From contig NZ_CP154874.1 in NCBI RefSeq assembly GCF_041729615.1, positions 4,013,501-4,077,500 of the forward strand: a stretch of DNA of 64,000 nucleotides. Direction: 5' to 3'. The stretch's first letter is position 1. Each line of letters begins with the position of its first letter. Made by a program: the position numbers and the translations under genes. This DNA is from Pseudomonas alcaligenes. Its GTDB lineage: Bacteria; Pseudomonadota; Gammaproteobacteria; Pseudomonadales; Pseudomonadaceae. Shown here piece by piece: positions 45,575 to 56,060 of the stretch. The notes under the pieces were generated by a model that was given only the letters and a program-made list of their open reading frames with translations, was not told the origin of the DNA and searched no databases.

Positions 45575-45603
45575 CTTATAACCCCCGCCGATTTGAGGTG
45601 TAA
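45575..45603 (-). promoter_or_regulatory. Promoter of the PilZ gene
   Basis: TTACAC (45598-45603 on the minus strand) and TATAAG (45575-45580) are separated by 17 nt, close to the sigma-70 consensus. Confidence 0.6.
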
Positions 45604-45749
45604 AGGCGCCGGGCGACAATCGGCAGCGGCTTGAATCGCCTGGCGGATGGGAGTACCGTCTGCGCCGTGAATCGTCCGAGCGCAGGTGTTGCTGTCCCCG
45701 CCGGTCGGCAAATCCAATCTCTCTCCGGCGTCGTTTGCCTGGATGGCCC

Positions 45750-46934
45750 ATGCACAAACCCAGCGCCAAGCTGCTGATAATCGATGATGACGAGGTGGTG
45801 CGAGCGAGCCTCGCCGCCTATCTAGAGGACAGTGGTTTCCAGGTCCTGCAGGCCGGAAACGGGCTGCAGGGACTGGAAGTGTTCGAACGCGAACAACCCG
45901 ACCTGATCATCTGCGATCTGCGCATGCCACAGATCGACGGCCTCGAGCTGATCCGCCGGATCAGTGCGCTCAACAGCGAGATCCCGGTCATAGTCGTTTC
46001 CGGGGCCGGGGTGATGAGCGATGCGGTCGAGGCCCTGCGCCTGGGCGCCGCCGACTACCTGATCAAGCCCCTGGAAGATCTGGCCGTGCTGGAGCACTCG
46101 GTGCGCCGCGCGCTGGATCGCTTCCAGCTGCGCCTGGAGAACCAGCGCTACCGCGAGAAGCTGGAGACCGCCAATCGCGAGTTGCAGGCCAGCCTGCACC
46201 TGCTGCAGGAGGACCAGAACGCCGGGCGCCAGGTGCAGATGAACATGCTGCCGGTCACGCCCTGGCAGGCCGATGACCTGCAGTTCGCCCACCAGATCAT
46301 CCCCTCGCTGTACCTGTCGGGCGATTTCGTCGACTACTTCCGCGTGGACGAGCACCGCGTGGCCTTCTACCTGGCCGATGTCTCCGGCCATGGCGCCTCG
46401 TCGGCCTTCGTCACCGTGCTGCTCAAGTTCATGACCACGCGCCTGCTCTACGAGTGGAAGCGCAACGGCGTGTTGCCGGAGTTCAAGCCCTCCGATGTGC
46501 TCGGCCATATCAATCGTGGTTTGATCAACTGCAAGCTGGGCAAGCACGTGACCATGCTCGGCGGGGTGATCGACCAGCAGAACGGCACCCTGACCTACAG
46601 CATCGGCGGCCATCTGCCGCTTCCGGTGCTGTTCAGCGAGGGCGAGGCCCGCTATCTGGACGGGCGCGGCCTGCCGGTGGGGCTATTCGATGAAGCCAGC
46701 TACAAGGATCAGGTCATGCAGCTGCCGCAGTCCTTCAGCCTGAGCCTGATGTCCGACGGCATCCTGGACCTTTTGCCCGGCGACACGCTCAAAGAGAAGG
46801 AGGCCGCGCTGCCACGACTGGTCAGCCAGGCCGGAGGCACGCTGGATGGTCTGCGCCAGGTGTTCGGGCTGGCCAATCTGCGCGATATGCCGGATGATAT
46901 TGCCTTGCTGGTGTTGAGCAGGAACCTTGCATGA
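45750..46934 (+). CDS. Response regulator with PP2C-type (SpoIIE) phosphatase output
   Basis: A 394-aa protein: receiver domain 1-120 with Asp56 as phosphoryl site and DDD at 12-14; a short coiled coil about 130-165; and a PPM/SpoIIE phosphatase domain about 185-394 with LYLSGDFVDYFRV, ADVSGHGASSAFV and LSDGILDL-like SLMSDGILDLLPG. It should dephosphorylate a STAS antagonist, encoded by the overlapping next gene, in a partner switch. ATG 45750 is chosen; an upstream TTG is possible. Confidence 0.9.
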   Translation: MHKPSAKLLIIDDDEVVRASLAAYLEDSGFQVLQAGNGLQGLEVFEREQPDLIICDLRMPQIDGLELIRRISALNSEIPVIVVSGAGVMSDAVEALRLGAADYLIKPLEDLAVLEHSVRRALDRFQLRLENQRYREKLETANRELQASLHLLQEDQNAGRQVQMNMLPVTPWQADDLQFAHQIIPSLYLSGDFVDYFRVDEHRVAFYLADVSGHGASSAFVTVLLKFMTTRLLYEWKRNGVLPEFKPSDVLGHINRGLINCKLGKHVTMLGGVIDQQNGTLTYSIGGHLPLPVLFSEGEARYLDGRGLPVGLFDEASYKDQVMQLPQSFSLSLMSDGILDLLPGDTLKEKEAALPRLVSQAGGTLDGLRQVFGLANLRDMPDDIALLVLSRNLA

Positions 46935-47425
46935 ATCCTGGGAATAGCCCCGGTAGGATCCAGTTCGCCGAGCAGGACGGTACCTTCGTCCTGAAGTTCG
47001 TCGGTGAAATCCGCCTGACCTTGTGTTCGGCGCTGGATGCAACGATCGAAAAAATCTTCTCGGCGCTGAATTTTTCGGCGATCGTCATTGATCTGACAGA
47101 AACCCGCAGCATCGACAGCACCACTCTCGGTCTGCTGGCCAAGCTCTCCATCCTCTCGCGGCAGAAGATCGGCCTGTTGCCCACCGTGGTCACCACCCAC
47201 GAGGACATCACCCGCCTGCTGCAATCGATGGGCTTCGATCAGGTGTTCAACATCGTCGACCGGCCGATTCCCTGTCCAGAGTGCCTGAGCGACCTGCCGT
47301 CGCAGGATCAGTCGGAAGAGGTGGTTAAGGCCAAGGTGCTGGAAGCCCATCGCATCCTCATGGGGCTCAACGAGTCCAACCGCGAAGCCTTCCATGACCT
47401 GGTGAGCGCCCTGGAACGCAGCTGA
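46931..47425 (+). CDS. STAS-domain anti-sigma factor antagonist
   Basis: A 164-aa protein with an N-terminal STAS domain (about 8-105). TRSIDSTTLGLLAKL contains the Ser of the DSTxLG motif that is phosphorylated and dephosphorylated in partner-switching systems. A C-terminal extension (about 110-164) has a Cys pair CPEC and helical sequence. It overlaps the phosphatase gene by 4 nt. No kinase or anti-sigma gene is adjacent, so the third partner is elsewhere. Confidence 0.9.
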   Translation: MNPGNSPGRIQFAEQDGTFVLKFVGEIRLTLCSALDATIEKIFSALNFSAIVIDLTETRSIDSTTLGLLAKLSILSRQKIGLLPTVVTTHEDITRLLQSMGFDQVFNIVDRPIPCPECLSDLPSQDQSEEVVKAKVLEAHRILMGLNESNREAFHDLVSALERS

Positions 47426-47442
47426 CCGTGTAAACGGGCATG

Positions 47443-47481
47443 AAAAAGGGCGATATCCCCGCGGATATCGCCCTTTTCGTT
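47443..47481. terminator. Bidirectional terminator
   Basis: Fifteen-bp stem AAAAGGGCGATATCC / GGATATCGCCCTTTT with a 4-nt loop; it separates the STAS operon from the convergent tal gene. Confidence 0.9.
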
Positions 47482-47491
47482 TGCGCCTGGG

Positions 47492-48415
47492 TTAGTGGCG
47501 GGCGGCCAGCAGGGCCTCCAGCTTCTCCTGGTCGCGGGCGAACAGGCGGATGCCCTCGGCCAGCTTCTCGGTGGCCATGGCGTCCTCGTTCAGCGACCAG
47601 CGGAAGGCACTTTCATCCAGCGCCTGGCGTGGCTCACCGGCGCCCGCGCTCAGCAGGCGCGGCAACTGGCCCTGGTCGTCGGCCAGCTGTTGCAGCAGCT
47701 CGGGGCTGATGGTCAGGCGGTCGCAGCCCGCTAGCTGCTCGATCTGGCCCAGGTTGCGGAAGCTCGCGCCCATCACCACGGTGTCGTAGCCGTTGGCCTT
47801 GTAGTACTGGTAGATGCGCGACACGGATTTCACGCCCGGGTCCTCGGCGCCGACGAAGTCGCGGCCCTCGGCCTTCTTGTACCAGTCGTAGATGCGCCCG
47901 ACGAAGGGCGAGATGAGGAATACGCCGGCGTCCGCGCAGGCCACGGCCTGGGCGAAGGAGAACAGCAGGGTCAGGTTGGTCTGGATGCCGGCCTTCTCCA
48001 GCTGCTCGGCGGCGCGGATGCCTTCCCAGGTCGAGGCGATCTTGATCAGCACCCGCTCGCGGCCGATGCCGGCCTGCTCGTACAGGCCGATGAGGCGCTC
48101 GGCGCGGCGCAGGGTAGCCTGGGTATCGAAGGACAGGCGGGCGTCCACCTCGGTGGAGATGCGCCCCGGGATCACCTTGAGGATTTCCTGGCCGACGGCG
48201 ACGCCGAAGCGGTCGCAGGCCAGGCCCAGATCGCCGGCGCAGCCCTGCACGGCCTTGCCCAGCAGCTCGGCATAGCGGGGCAGGGCTGCGGCCTTGAGCA
48301 GCAGTGAGGGGTTGGTGGTGGCGTCCACCGGCTTGAGCCGGCTGATGGCGTCGAGGTCGCCGGTGTCGGCGACTACGGTGGTGTACTGCTTGAGTTGGTC
48401 CAGCTTGGAGGTCAT
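47492..48415 (-). CDS. tal: Transaldolase
   Basis: A 307-aa type B transaldolase of the pentose phosphate pathway, exchanging a dihydroxyacetone unit between sugar phosphates. Signatures are [14 protein letters not shown] and the Schiff-base lysine in [10 protein letters not shown], then [11 protein letters not shown] and [10 protein letters not shown]. Length and motifs are complete. It is monocistronic, with a shared terminator downstream. Confidence 0.96.
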   Translation of the reverse strand: MTSKLDQLKQYTTVVADTGDLDAISRLKPVDATTNPSLLLKAAALPRYAELLGKAVQGCAGDLGLACDRFGVAVGQEILKVIPGRISTEVDARLSFDTQATLRRAERLIGLYEQAGIGRERVLIKIASTWEGIRAAEQLEKAGIQTNLTLLFSFAQAVACADAGVFLISPFVGRIYDWYKKAEGRDFVGAEDPGVKSVSRIYQYYKANGYDTVVMGASFRNLGQIEQLAGCDRLTISPELLQQLADDQGQLPRLLSAGAGEPRQALDESAFRWSLNEDAMATEKLAEGIRLFARDQEKLEALLAARH

Positions 48416-48550
48416 GACGAGGCCCTGTCGTTACATGCCTCCGACCTTACCCGAGCCGTGCGGAGCGCTTCAATGTCTGGCGCGGGCTTTTCCGCTGCTG
48501 GCGTCGGGCTGGGGGAGAGAAGCGCTGCCGCGCGCGCTGGAATGATCGTC

Positions 48551-49543
48551 TCAGTGGCCGGCGAGCAGTTCGATGGCCTGGTTGAGCAGGGCCAGCGGGT
48601 CCTGGGTCTTGTGCACGTCCACCGAGAGCAGTTGGCGGAAGCGCCGCGCACCTGGAAAGCCTTGGGCCAGGCCCAGCACATGGCGGGTGACGTGGTGCAT
48701 GGCGCCGCCCTCGGCGAGGTGCCGTTCGATGTAGGGGCGCATGCGCGTTAGCGCCTCGGCGCGGCTGATCACCGGGCGGTCCAGGCCGAACAGCTGCTGG
48801 TCGACCTGCGCCAGCAGGTAGGGATTATGGTAGGCCTCGCGGCCCAGCATCACGCCGTCGAAGGTCTGCAGGTGCTGCTGGCACTCTTCCAGGGTCTTGA
48901 TGCCGCCGTTGAGGATGATTTCCAGATCGGGAAAGTCGCGCTTGAGCTGCGCAGCGACGTCGTAGCACAGCGGCGGGATTTCGCGGTTCTCCTTGGGCGA
49001 CAGGCCTTCGAGAATGGCGATGCGCGCATGCACGGTGAAGCTGGTGCAGCCGGCCTCGCGCACCGTGCCGACGAAGTCGCACAGCTCGGCGTAACTGTCG
49101 CGGCCGTTGATGCCGATGCGGTGCTTGACCGTGACCGGGATGTCCACCGCGTCGCGCATGGCCCTGACGCAGTCGGCCACCAGCTGCGGATGCCCCATCA
49201 GGCAGGCGCCGATCATGTTGTTCTGCACCCGGTCGCTGGGACAGCCGACGTTGAGATTGACCTCGTCATAACCATGCTCTTCGGCCATCCGTGCGCAGGC
49301 CGCCAGATCAGCAGGATTGCTGCCGCCCAGCTGCAGGGCCAGTGGGTGCTCGCAGTCGTGATAGCGCAGGAAGCGCTGGGCATCGCCATGCAGCAGTGCG
49401 CCGGTGGTGACCATCTCGGTGTAGAGCAGGGCGCGGCTGGACAGCTGGCGCAGAAAGAAGCGGCAGTGGCGGTCGGTCCAATCCATCATCGGCGCCACGG
49501 AGAAGCGGCGGGAAGGCTCTGGTCGCTGTATGGAGTTCGGCAT
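48551..49543 (-). CDS. dusA: tRNA-dihydrouridine synthase A
   Basis: A 330-aa FMN enzyme reducing uridine 20/20a in the D-loop of tRNAs. Features are SVAPMMDWTDRHCRFF at the N-terminus, the catalytic Cys in NLNVGCPSDRVQ, VKHRIGI, and NGGIKTLEE. The 135-nt gap to tal shows nothing notable. Confidence 0.96.
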   Translation of the reverse strand: MPNSIQRPEPSRRFSVAPMMDWTDRHCRFFLRQLSSRALLYTEMVTTGALLHGDAQRFLRYHDCEHPLALQLGGSNPADLAACARMAEEHGYDEVNLNVGCPSDRVQNNMIGACLMGHPQLVADCVRAMRDAVDIPVTVKHRIGINGRDSYAELCDFVGTVREAGCTSFTVHARIAILEGLSPKENREIPPLCYDVAAQLKRDFPDLEIILNGGIKTLEECQQHLQTFDGVMLGREAYHNPYLLAQVDQQLFGLDRPVISRAEALTRMRPYIERHLAEGGAMHHVTRHVLGLAQGFPGARRFRQLLSVDVHKTQDPLALLNQAIELLAGH

Positions 49544-49653
49544 GATCGGTGTGCGCTGCGGAAAAAACGGCGGGCATTCTAGCGTACTTGGCGACAGGCC
49601 GATGGCTCGGCTGCTAAGCTGCTGGCAGGTTTCATGCGTAGGGAGATGACAAC

Positions 49654-49959
49654 ATGCAAAGCAGATACTGGCTGGCGGCGCTGGCCCTGGGATGCAGCCT
49701 GCAGGTGGGCGCGACGAGCTTCGTGGTGACCACCGACGGCATGGTCAATACGGTGGATGCCACCACCGATGTCACCTCGTCCACCTTCGGTGACGACAAG
49801 GTGGTGCGCGAGGCCAAGGACGACGCGGCGAGCTTCGTCGCCAGTCGCGGTGATATCCGTGGTGCGCATCTGGAGGCGGCCTTCCAGCACATCCGTGGCA
49901 AGCTGCCGGAGCTGCAGCTGGATGACATGCAGCTGGCGCAGGCCATCCTGGCCTTGTGA
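49654..49959 (+). CDS. DUF2388 secreted small protein
   Basis: A 101-aa exported protein with signal peptide (WLAALALGCSLQVGA) and the DUF2388 body (TSFVVTTDGMV, STFGDDKVVREAKDDAASFV). The family is nearly confined to Pseudomonas and of unknown function. GGGAG lies 7 nt before the ATG and a terminator follows closely. Confidence 0.88.
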   Translation: MQSRYWLAALALGCSLQVGATSFVVTTDGMVNTVDATTDVTSSTFGDDKVVREAKDDAASFVASRGDIRGAHLEAAFQHIRGKLPELQLDDMQLAQAILAL

Positions 49960-49975
49960 TTGGCGCGGTGAAATG

Positions 49976-50007
49976 AAAAACGGCGCCCTTGGGCGCCGTT
50001 TTCGTTT
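49976..50007. terminator. Bidirectional terminator
   Basis: AACGGCGCCC/GGGCGCCGTT stem with a TT apex, A- and T-tracts; it lies between DUF2388 and the convergent oxidoreductase gene. Confidence 0.88.
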
Positions 50008-50017
50008 GCGGTCGGTG

Positions 50018-51301
50018 TTACAGGCCCAGCTTGTCGCGCAGGCTGTAGTACCAGGCGCCAATGGCGGTGAAGGGCACGCGGAACAGACGACCACCCGGGA
50101 AGGGGTAGTGCGGCAGGCTGCCGAAGGCGTCGAAACGCTCGGCCTGGCCACGCAGGGCTTCGGCGAGGATCTTGCCGGCCAGGTGGGTGTAGGTCACGCC
50201 GTGGCCGCTGCAGCCCTGCGAGTAGTAGATGTTGTCGCCGATGCGACCGACCTGCGGCAGGCGCGACAGGGTCAGCAGGAAGTTGCCGGTCCAGGCGTAG
50301 TCGATCTTCACGCCCTTCAGCTGCGGGAAGGTCTTGAGCATCATCGGGCGGATCATCGCCTCGATGTTGGCCGGGTCCTTGGCGCCGTAGACCACGCCGC
50401 CGCCGTAGATCAGGCGACGGTCGCCGGTCAGGCGGAAGTAGTCGAGCAGGTAGTTGCAGTCTTCCACGCAGTAGTCCTGCGGCAGCAGGCTCTTGGCCAT
50501 TTCCTCGCTCAGCGGCTCGGTGGCGATCACCTGACTGCCGCAGGGCATGGTCTTGGCGGCCAGTTCCGGCACCAGGTTGCCCAGGTAGGCGTTGCCGGCG
50601 ACCACGATGAACTTGGCCTTCACGCGGCCTTCGGGAGTATGCACCACCGGGTTGGCGCCGCGCTCGATGCGCACTGCCGGGCTCTGTTCGTAGATGACGC
50701 CGCCCAGGCTTTCCACGGCGGCGGCCTCACCGAGCGCCAGGTTCAGTGGGTGGATGTGGCCACCGCTCATGTCGAGCATGCCGCCGATGTAGTTCTCGGT
50801 CTTGACCACTTCGCGGATGCGCTGGGCGTCCATGATCTCCAGCTGGGTATGGCCGAAGCGCTCCCACAGCTTCTTCTGTGCTTCCAGGTGCTTCATCTGC
50901 TTGGGCGTGAAGGCGGCAAACACGCCACCGTCCTTCAGGTCGCACTTGATGTCGTACTTGGCGATGCGCTCGCGGATGATGCGGCCGCCTTCGAAGGCCA
51001 TCTGGCCCATCAGTTGGGCCTGCTTGGGGCCGACGGTGCGTTCGATCACGTCGATGTCGCGGCTGTAGCTGTTGACGATCTGGCCGCCGTTGCGGCCGGA
51101 GGCGCCGAAGCCGACCTTGGCCGCCTCGACGATGCTGACCTTGAAGCCGTTCTCCAGCAGGAACAGGGCGGTCGACAGGCCGGTGTAGCCAGCGCCGATG
51201 ATGCAGACATCGGTCTCGGTCTCGCCCTGCAGCGCCGGGCGCTGCGGAACCGGATTGGCCGAAGCGGCGTAGTAGGACTGGGGGTAGGAGGTGTGCGCCA
51301 T
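50018..51301 (-). CDS. FAD-dependent gamma-glutamylputrescine oxidase (PauB/PuuB type)
   Basis: A 427-aa DAO-family flavoprotein: N-terminal ADP-binding CIIGAGYTGLSTALFLLE, then VGFGASGRNGGQIVNSYS, and the C-terminal GCSGHGVTYTHLAGKILAEA. It should oxidise gamma-glutamylated putrescine or a related polyamine in polyamine catabolism. Pseudomonas genomes carry several pauB paralogues, so the exact substrate is open. It stands alone, with no other pau genes beside it. Confidence 0.87.
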   Translation of the reverse strand: MAHTSYPQSYYAASANPVPQRPALQGETETDVCIIGAGYTGLSTALFLLENGFKVSIVEAAKVGFGASGRNGGQIVNSYSRDIDVIERTVGPKQAQLMGQMAFEGGRIIRERIAKYDIKCDLKDGGVFAAFTPKQMKHLEAQKKLWERFGHTQLEIMDAQRIREVVKTENYIGGMLDMSGGHIHPLNLALGEAAAVESLGGVIYEQSPAVRIERGANPVVHTPEGRVKAKFIVVAGNAYLGNLVPELAAKTMPCGSQVIATEPLSEEMAKSLLPQDYCVEDCNYLLDYFRLTGDRRLIYGGGVVYGAKDPANIEAMIRPMMLKTFPQLKGVKIDYAWTGNFLLTLSRLPQVGRIGDNIYYSQGCSGHGVTYTHLAGKILAEALRGQAERFDAFGSLPHYPFPGGRLFRVPFTAIGAWYYSLRDKLGL

Positions 51302-51445
51302 ATTTGAACCTATGTTCTTTATTTTTTACGGAATTAGCGGATGCTACCCGAGTCAAAATGCGCCGGCTAGCCTCTGTGCAAAATTTTCAACGTGGCGCTG
51401 TGCGGCAAAAAATCCACTTTTTCAGAGGCTTAGCGAAAAAAGGTG

Positions 51446-51473
51446 TTGACACTCCGGCGAATCTCCCTAAAAT
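51446..51473 (+). promoter_or_regulatory. Promoter of tRNA-Val
   Basis: TTGACA (51446-51451), a 16-nt spacer and TAAAAT (51468-51473), with a GC-rich discriminator; the tRNA begins 14 nt further on. Confidence 0.85.
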
Positions 51474-51486
51474 GCGCCTCCATTGC

Positions 51487-51563
51487 AGGCACATAGCTCA
51501 GTTGGTTAGAGCACCACCTTGACATGGTGGGGGTCGTTGGTTCGAGTCCAATTGTGCCTACCA
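51487..51563 (+). tRNA. tRNA-Val (GAC)
   Basis: 77 nt, acceptor stem AGGCACA/TGTGCCT, anticodon GAC in TTGACAT, T-arm GGTTCGAGTCC and encoded CCA. Confidence 0.97.
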
Positions 51564-51569
51564 AATCCG

Positions 51570-51598
51570 AAAGGGGTCGTTGATACGACCCCTTTTTT
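51570..51598 (+). terminator. Terminator of tRNA-Val
   Basis: AAAGGGGTCGT/ACGACCCCTTT stem with a 4-nt loop and six T. Confidence 0.9.
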
Positions 51599-51790
51599 AT
51601 TGGCTGCTTGCCAGAGAATAGGCTTTCTGGAAGCATCCGCGATTCTGTTTACCTCCAGTGACTCTGGTTCGGTTCTGGTTGGCCCGCAAGGCTCCTGCCA
51701 TCGTCAGGCAGGTATACCGCCGGATCGCTTCCTGGCTCATCCCAACCCATGTGACCTTTGGTAGGGGTCACCACTAGGAGAGGAGGCGCC

Positions 51791-53713
51791 ATGCCCACCA
51801 TTACTCTTCCCGACGGCAGTCAGCGTTCGTTCGATCATCCGGTATCCGTGCTCGAGGTGGCTCAGTCCATCGGTGCTGGTCTGGCCAAGGCCACTCTGGC
51901 TGGCAAGGTCAATGGCAAGCAGGTGGATGCCTGCGACCTGATCGAGACCGATGCGACCCTGCAGATCATCACGCCGAAGGACGAGGAAGGGCTGGAGATC
52001 ATTCGCCACTCCTGTGCGCATCTGGTGGGTCATGCGGTCAAGCAGCTCTATCCGAACGCCAAGATGGTCATCGGTCCGGTGATCGAAGAAGGCTTCTATT
52101 ACGACATTGCCATCGATCGCCCTTTTACGCCGGAAGACATGGCGGCCATCGAGAAGCGCATGGCCGAGCTGATCGACAAGGACTACGACGTCATCAAGAA
52201 GATGACGCCGCGTGCCGAGGTCATCGAGCTGTTCAAGGCGCGTGGCGAGGAATACAAGCTGCGCCTGATCGACGACATGCCGGACGAGCAGGCCATGGGG
52301 TTGTACTTCCATGAAGAGTACGTGGATATGTGTCGTGGCCCGCACGTGCCCAATACCCGCTTCCTCAAGTCCTTCAAGCTGACCAAGATCTCCGGCGCCT
52401 ACTGGCGCGGCGACTCGAAGAACGAGCAGCTGCAGCGCATCTACGGCACCGCCTGGGCGGACAAGAAGCAGCTGGCGGCCTATATCCAGCGTATCGAGGA
52501 GGCCGAGAAGCGCGACCATCGCCGCATCGGCAAGCAGCTGGACCTGTTCCACCTGCAGGAAGAGGCGCCGGGCATGGTGTTCTGGCATCCGAACGGCTGG
52601 ACCGTCTATCAGGTGCTGGAGCAGTACATGCGCCAGGTGCAGCGCGAGCACGGCTATGTCGAGGTGCGCACGCCGCAGGTGGTCGATCGCATCCTCTGGG
52701 AGCGCTCGGGGCACTGGTCGAACTATGCCGAGAACATGTTCACCACCAACTCGGAAAACCGCGACTACGCGGTGAAGCCGATGAACTGCCCGTGTCATGT
52801 GCAGATCTTCAATCAGGGCCTGAAGTCCTACCGCGACCTGCCGCTGCGACTGGCCGAGTTCGGTGCCTGTCACCGCAACGAGCCGTCCGGAGCGCTGCAC
52901 GGCATCATGCGTGTGCGCGGCTTCACCCAGGATGATGCGCACATCTTCTGCACCGAGGATCAGGTGAAGAAGGAGGCGGCCGATTTCATCAAGCTGACCC
53001 TGCAGGTCTACGCAGACTTCGGCTTCTCCGACATCACCATGAAGCTGTCCACTCGTCCGGCCAAGCGCGTGGGTTCCGACGAGCTGTGGGATCGCGCCGA
53101 AACCGCCCTGGCCGATGCGCTGAACGAATCCGGCCTGGCCTGGGAATACCAGCCGGGCGAGGGGGCTTTCTATGGTCCGAAGATCGAGTTCACACTCAAG
53201 GACTGCCTTGGTCGCAACTGGCAGTGCGGTACCCTGCAGTACGATCCGAACCTGCCGGAGCGCCTGGATGCCAGCTATATCGCCGAAGATAACGGGCGCA
53301 AGCGTCCGGTGATGCTGCATCGCGCCATCCTGGGTTCCTTCGAGCGTTTCATCGGCATGCTCATCGAGCATTACGCCGGGCAGTTCCCGGCCTGGCTAGC
53401 GCCGGCCCAGGCGGTGGTGATGAATATCACCGACAAGCAGGCCGATTTTGCCCTGGAAGTCGAGAAAACCCTCAACCAAAGCGGATTTCGTGCCAAGTCC
53501 GACTTGAGAAACGAAAAAATCGGCTTTAAAATCCGCGAGCATACTTTGCTCAAGGTTCCCTATCTCCTGGTTATTGGCGACAGGGAAGTTGAGACACGAT
53601 CCGTTGCTGTGCGTACCCGCGAAGGTGTCGACCTGGGCTCCATGCCTCTGGAACAATTCGCCGATCAGCTCAAGCAAGCGGTTTCCCGGCGTGGTCGCCA
53701 AGATTCGGAGTAA
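51791..53713 (+). CDS. thrS: Threonyl-tRNA synthetase
   Basis: A 640-aa class II synthetase: TGS domain 1-62, editing domain with [14 protein letters not shown], catalytic core with [10 protein letters not shown] and [14 protein letters not shown], and C-terminal anticodon-binding domain. AGGAGG directly precedes ATG 51791; the longer frame upstream is not needed. It heads the translation operon and its stop codon lies 2 nt before the infC start. The 227-nt region after tRNA-Val probably carries the promoter and leader; I see no clear operator mimic. Confidence 0.97.
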   Translation: MPTITLPDGSQRSFDHPVSVLEVAQSIGAGLAKATLAGKVNGKQVDACDLIETDATLQIITPKDEEGLEIIRHSCAHLVGHAVKQLYPNAKMVIGPVIEEGFYYDIAIDRPFTPEDMAAIEKRMAELIDKDYDVIKKMTPRAEVIELFKARGEEYKLRLIDDMPDEQAMGLYFHEEYVDMCRGPHVPNTRFLKSFKLTKISGAYWRGDSKNEQLQRIYGTAWADKKQLAAYIQRIEEAEKRDHRRIGKQLDLFHLQEEAPGMVFWHPNGWTVYQVLEQYMRQVQREHGYVEVRTPQVVDRILWERSGHWSNYAENMFTTNSENRDYAVKPMNCPCHVQIFNQGLKSYRDLPLRLAEFGACHRNEPSGALHGIMRVRGFTQDDAHIFCTEDQVKKEAADFIKLTLQVYADFGFSDITMKLSTRPAKRVGSDELWDRAETALADALNESGLAWEYQPGEGAFYGPKIEFTLKDCLGRNWQCGTLQYDPNLPERLDASYIAEDNGRKRPVMLHRAILGSFERFIGMLIEHYAGQFPAWLAPAQAVVMNITDKQADFALEVEKTLNQSGFRAKSDLRNEKIGFKIREHTLLKVPYLLVIGDREVETRSVAVRTREGVDLGSMPLEQFADQLKQAVSRRGRQDSE

Positions 53714-53715
53714 TC

Positions 53716-54264
53716 ATTATTAAGCGTGAAATGAGACAGGATAAGCGGGCCGCCCCCAAGGCGCCTATCAACGAGAACATTACCGCTCGTGAGGTCCGCC
53801 TGATTGGTGCGGATGGCGAGCAGATCGGTATTGTTTCGATCGATGAAGCACTGCGCGTGGCCGAAGAGGCCAAGCTGGATCTGGTAGAGATCTCGGCTGA
53901 CGCAGTTCCGCCGGTTTGCCGCATCATGGACTACGGCAAGCACCTGTTCGAGAAGAAGAAGCAGGCTGCTGCTGCGAAGAAGAACCAGCACCAGCAACAG
54001 ATCAAAGAAATCAAGTTTCGTCCAGGGACGGAAGAAGGGGATTACCAGGTAAAACTACGCAACCTGGTACGTTTCCTTAATGAAGGGGACAAGGCCAAGG
54101 TATCCTTGCGATTCCGTGGTCGTGAGATGGCCCACCAGGAGCTGGGGATGGAACTGCTGAAGCGGGTCGAAAACGACCTCGCCGAAATCGGTACCGTCGA
54201 ACAGCATCCTAAGCTGGAAGGACGCCAGCTGATGATGGTCATCGCTCCCAAGAAGCGTAAATAA
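53716..54264 (+). CDS. infC: Translation initiation factor IF-3, ATT start
   Basis: A 182-aa IF-3 with the standard N-domain ([22 protein letters not shown]), linker ([13 protein letters not shown]) and C-domain ([21 protein letters not shown]). The start is read as ATT at 53716 because GGAG at 53707-53710 sits 5 nt before it. The first in-frame ATG (53731) has only AAGCGTGAA in front. A non-AUG start on infC is known in enterobacteria and lets IF-3 limit its own synthesis. The ribosome-binding site lies inside the end of thrS. Confidence 0.92.
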   Translation: MIKREMRQDKRAAPKAPINENITAREVRLIGADGEQIGIVSIDEALRVAEEAKLDLVEISADAVPPVCRIMDYGKHLFEKKKQAAAAKKNQHQQQIKEIKFRPGTEEGDYQVKLRNLVRFLNEGDKAKVSLRFRGREMAHQELGMELLKRVENDLAEIGTVEQHPKLEGRQLMMVIAPKKRK

Positions 54265-54324
54265 CCTCCCGGGCACTGGCAGGCCTGATGGTTATCAGTT
54301 GTTAATGAATGCGGAGTACAAAAC

Positions 54325-54519
54325 ATGCCAAAGATGAAAACCAAAAGCGGCGCGGCCAAGCGTTTCCTGAAAACCGCGGCCGGCTACAAGCACAAGCACG
54401 CTTTCAAGAGCCACATCCTGACCAAAATGTCCACCAAGCGTAAGCGTCAACTGCGCGGTAGCGAGCTGATGCATCCGTCGGACAAGGCAAAAGTCGAGCG
54501 CATGCTGCGCGTTCGTTAA
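54325..54519 (+). CDS. rpmI: 50S ribosomal protein L35
   Basis: A 64-aa basic protein with the L35 signature ([18 protein letters not shown], and LSEL-equivalent [18 protein letters not shown]). It lies 60 nt after infC and 29 nt before rplT. In other bacteria L20 represses this unit by binding the mRNA; the region here was not checked for that fold. Confidence 0.97.
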   Translation: MPKMKTKSGAAKRFLKTAAGYKHKHAFKSHILTKMSTKRKRQLRGSELMHPSDKAKVERMLRVR

Positions 54520-54548
54520 TCGGTCAAGATACTTAGAGGTAAATACTC

Positions 54549-54905
54549 ATGGCTCGTGTTAAGCGTGGCGTTATCGCTCGTGCTCGTCACAAAAAAATCC
54601 TGAAACTCGCCAAAGGCTACTACGGCGCGCGTTCGCGCGTGTTCCGCGTTGCCAAGCAGGCTGTGATCAAGGCAGGCCAGTACGCCTACCGTGACCGCCG
54701 TCAGCGCAAGCGTCAGTTCCGCGCTCTGTGGATCGCTCGTATCAACGCCGGTGCTCGTCAGAACGGTCTGTCCTACAGCCGTCTGATCGCTGGTCTGAAG
54801 AAAGCGACCATCGAGATCGATCGTAAGGTTCTGGCCGATCTGGCAGTGAACGAAAAAGCGGCGTTTGCTGCGATTGTCGAGAAAGCTAAGGCCGTTCTGG
54901 CTTAA
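54549..54905 (+). CDS. rplT: 50S ribosomal protein L20
   Basis: A 118-aa L20 with [20 protein letters not shown] at the N-terminus and [11 protein letters not shown]-like [23 protein letters not shown] precedes the ATG. Two hairpins follow before pheS. Confidence 0.97.
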   Translation: MARVKRGVIARARHKKILKLAKGYYGARSRVFRVAKQAVIKAGQYAYRDRRQRKRQFRALWIARINAGARQNGLSYSRLIAGLKKATIEIDRKVLADLAVNEKAAFAAIVEKAKAVLA

Positions 54906-54919
54906 GTCCCCCGACAATC

Positions 54920-56017
<1,098 letters not shown>

Positions 56018-56060
56018 CCGCATGACCCGTATCGAATTCGCTTAATGGAGAACAGACAGC

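Noticed and set aside
51304-51522. Small plus-strand frame upstream of and into tRNA-Val
   Set aside because: It overlaps the tRNA promoter and the tRNA itself, so it cannot be a protein gene.
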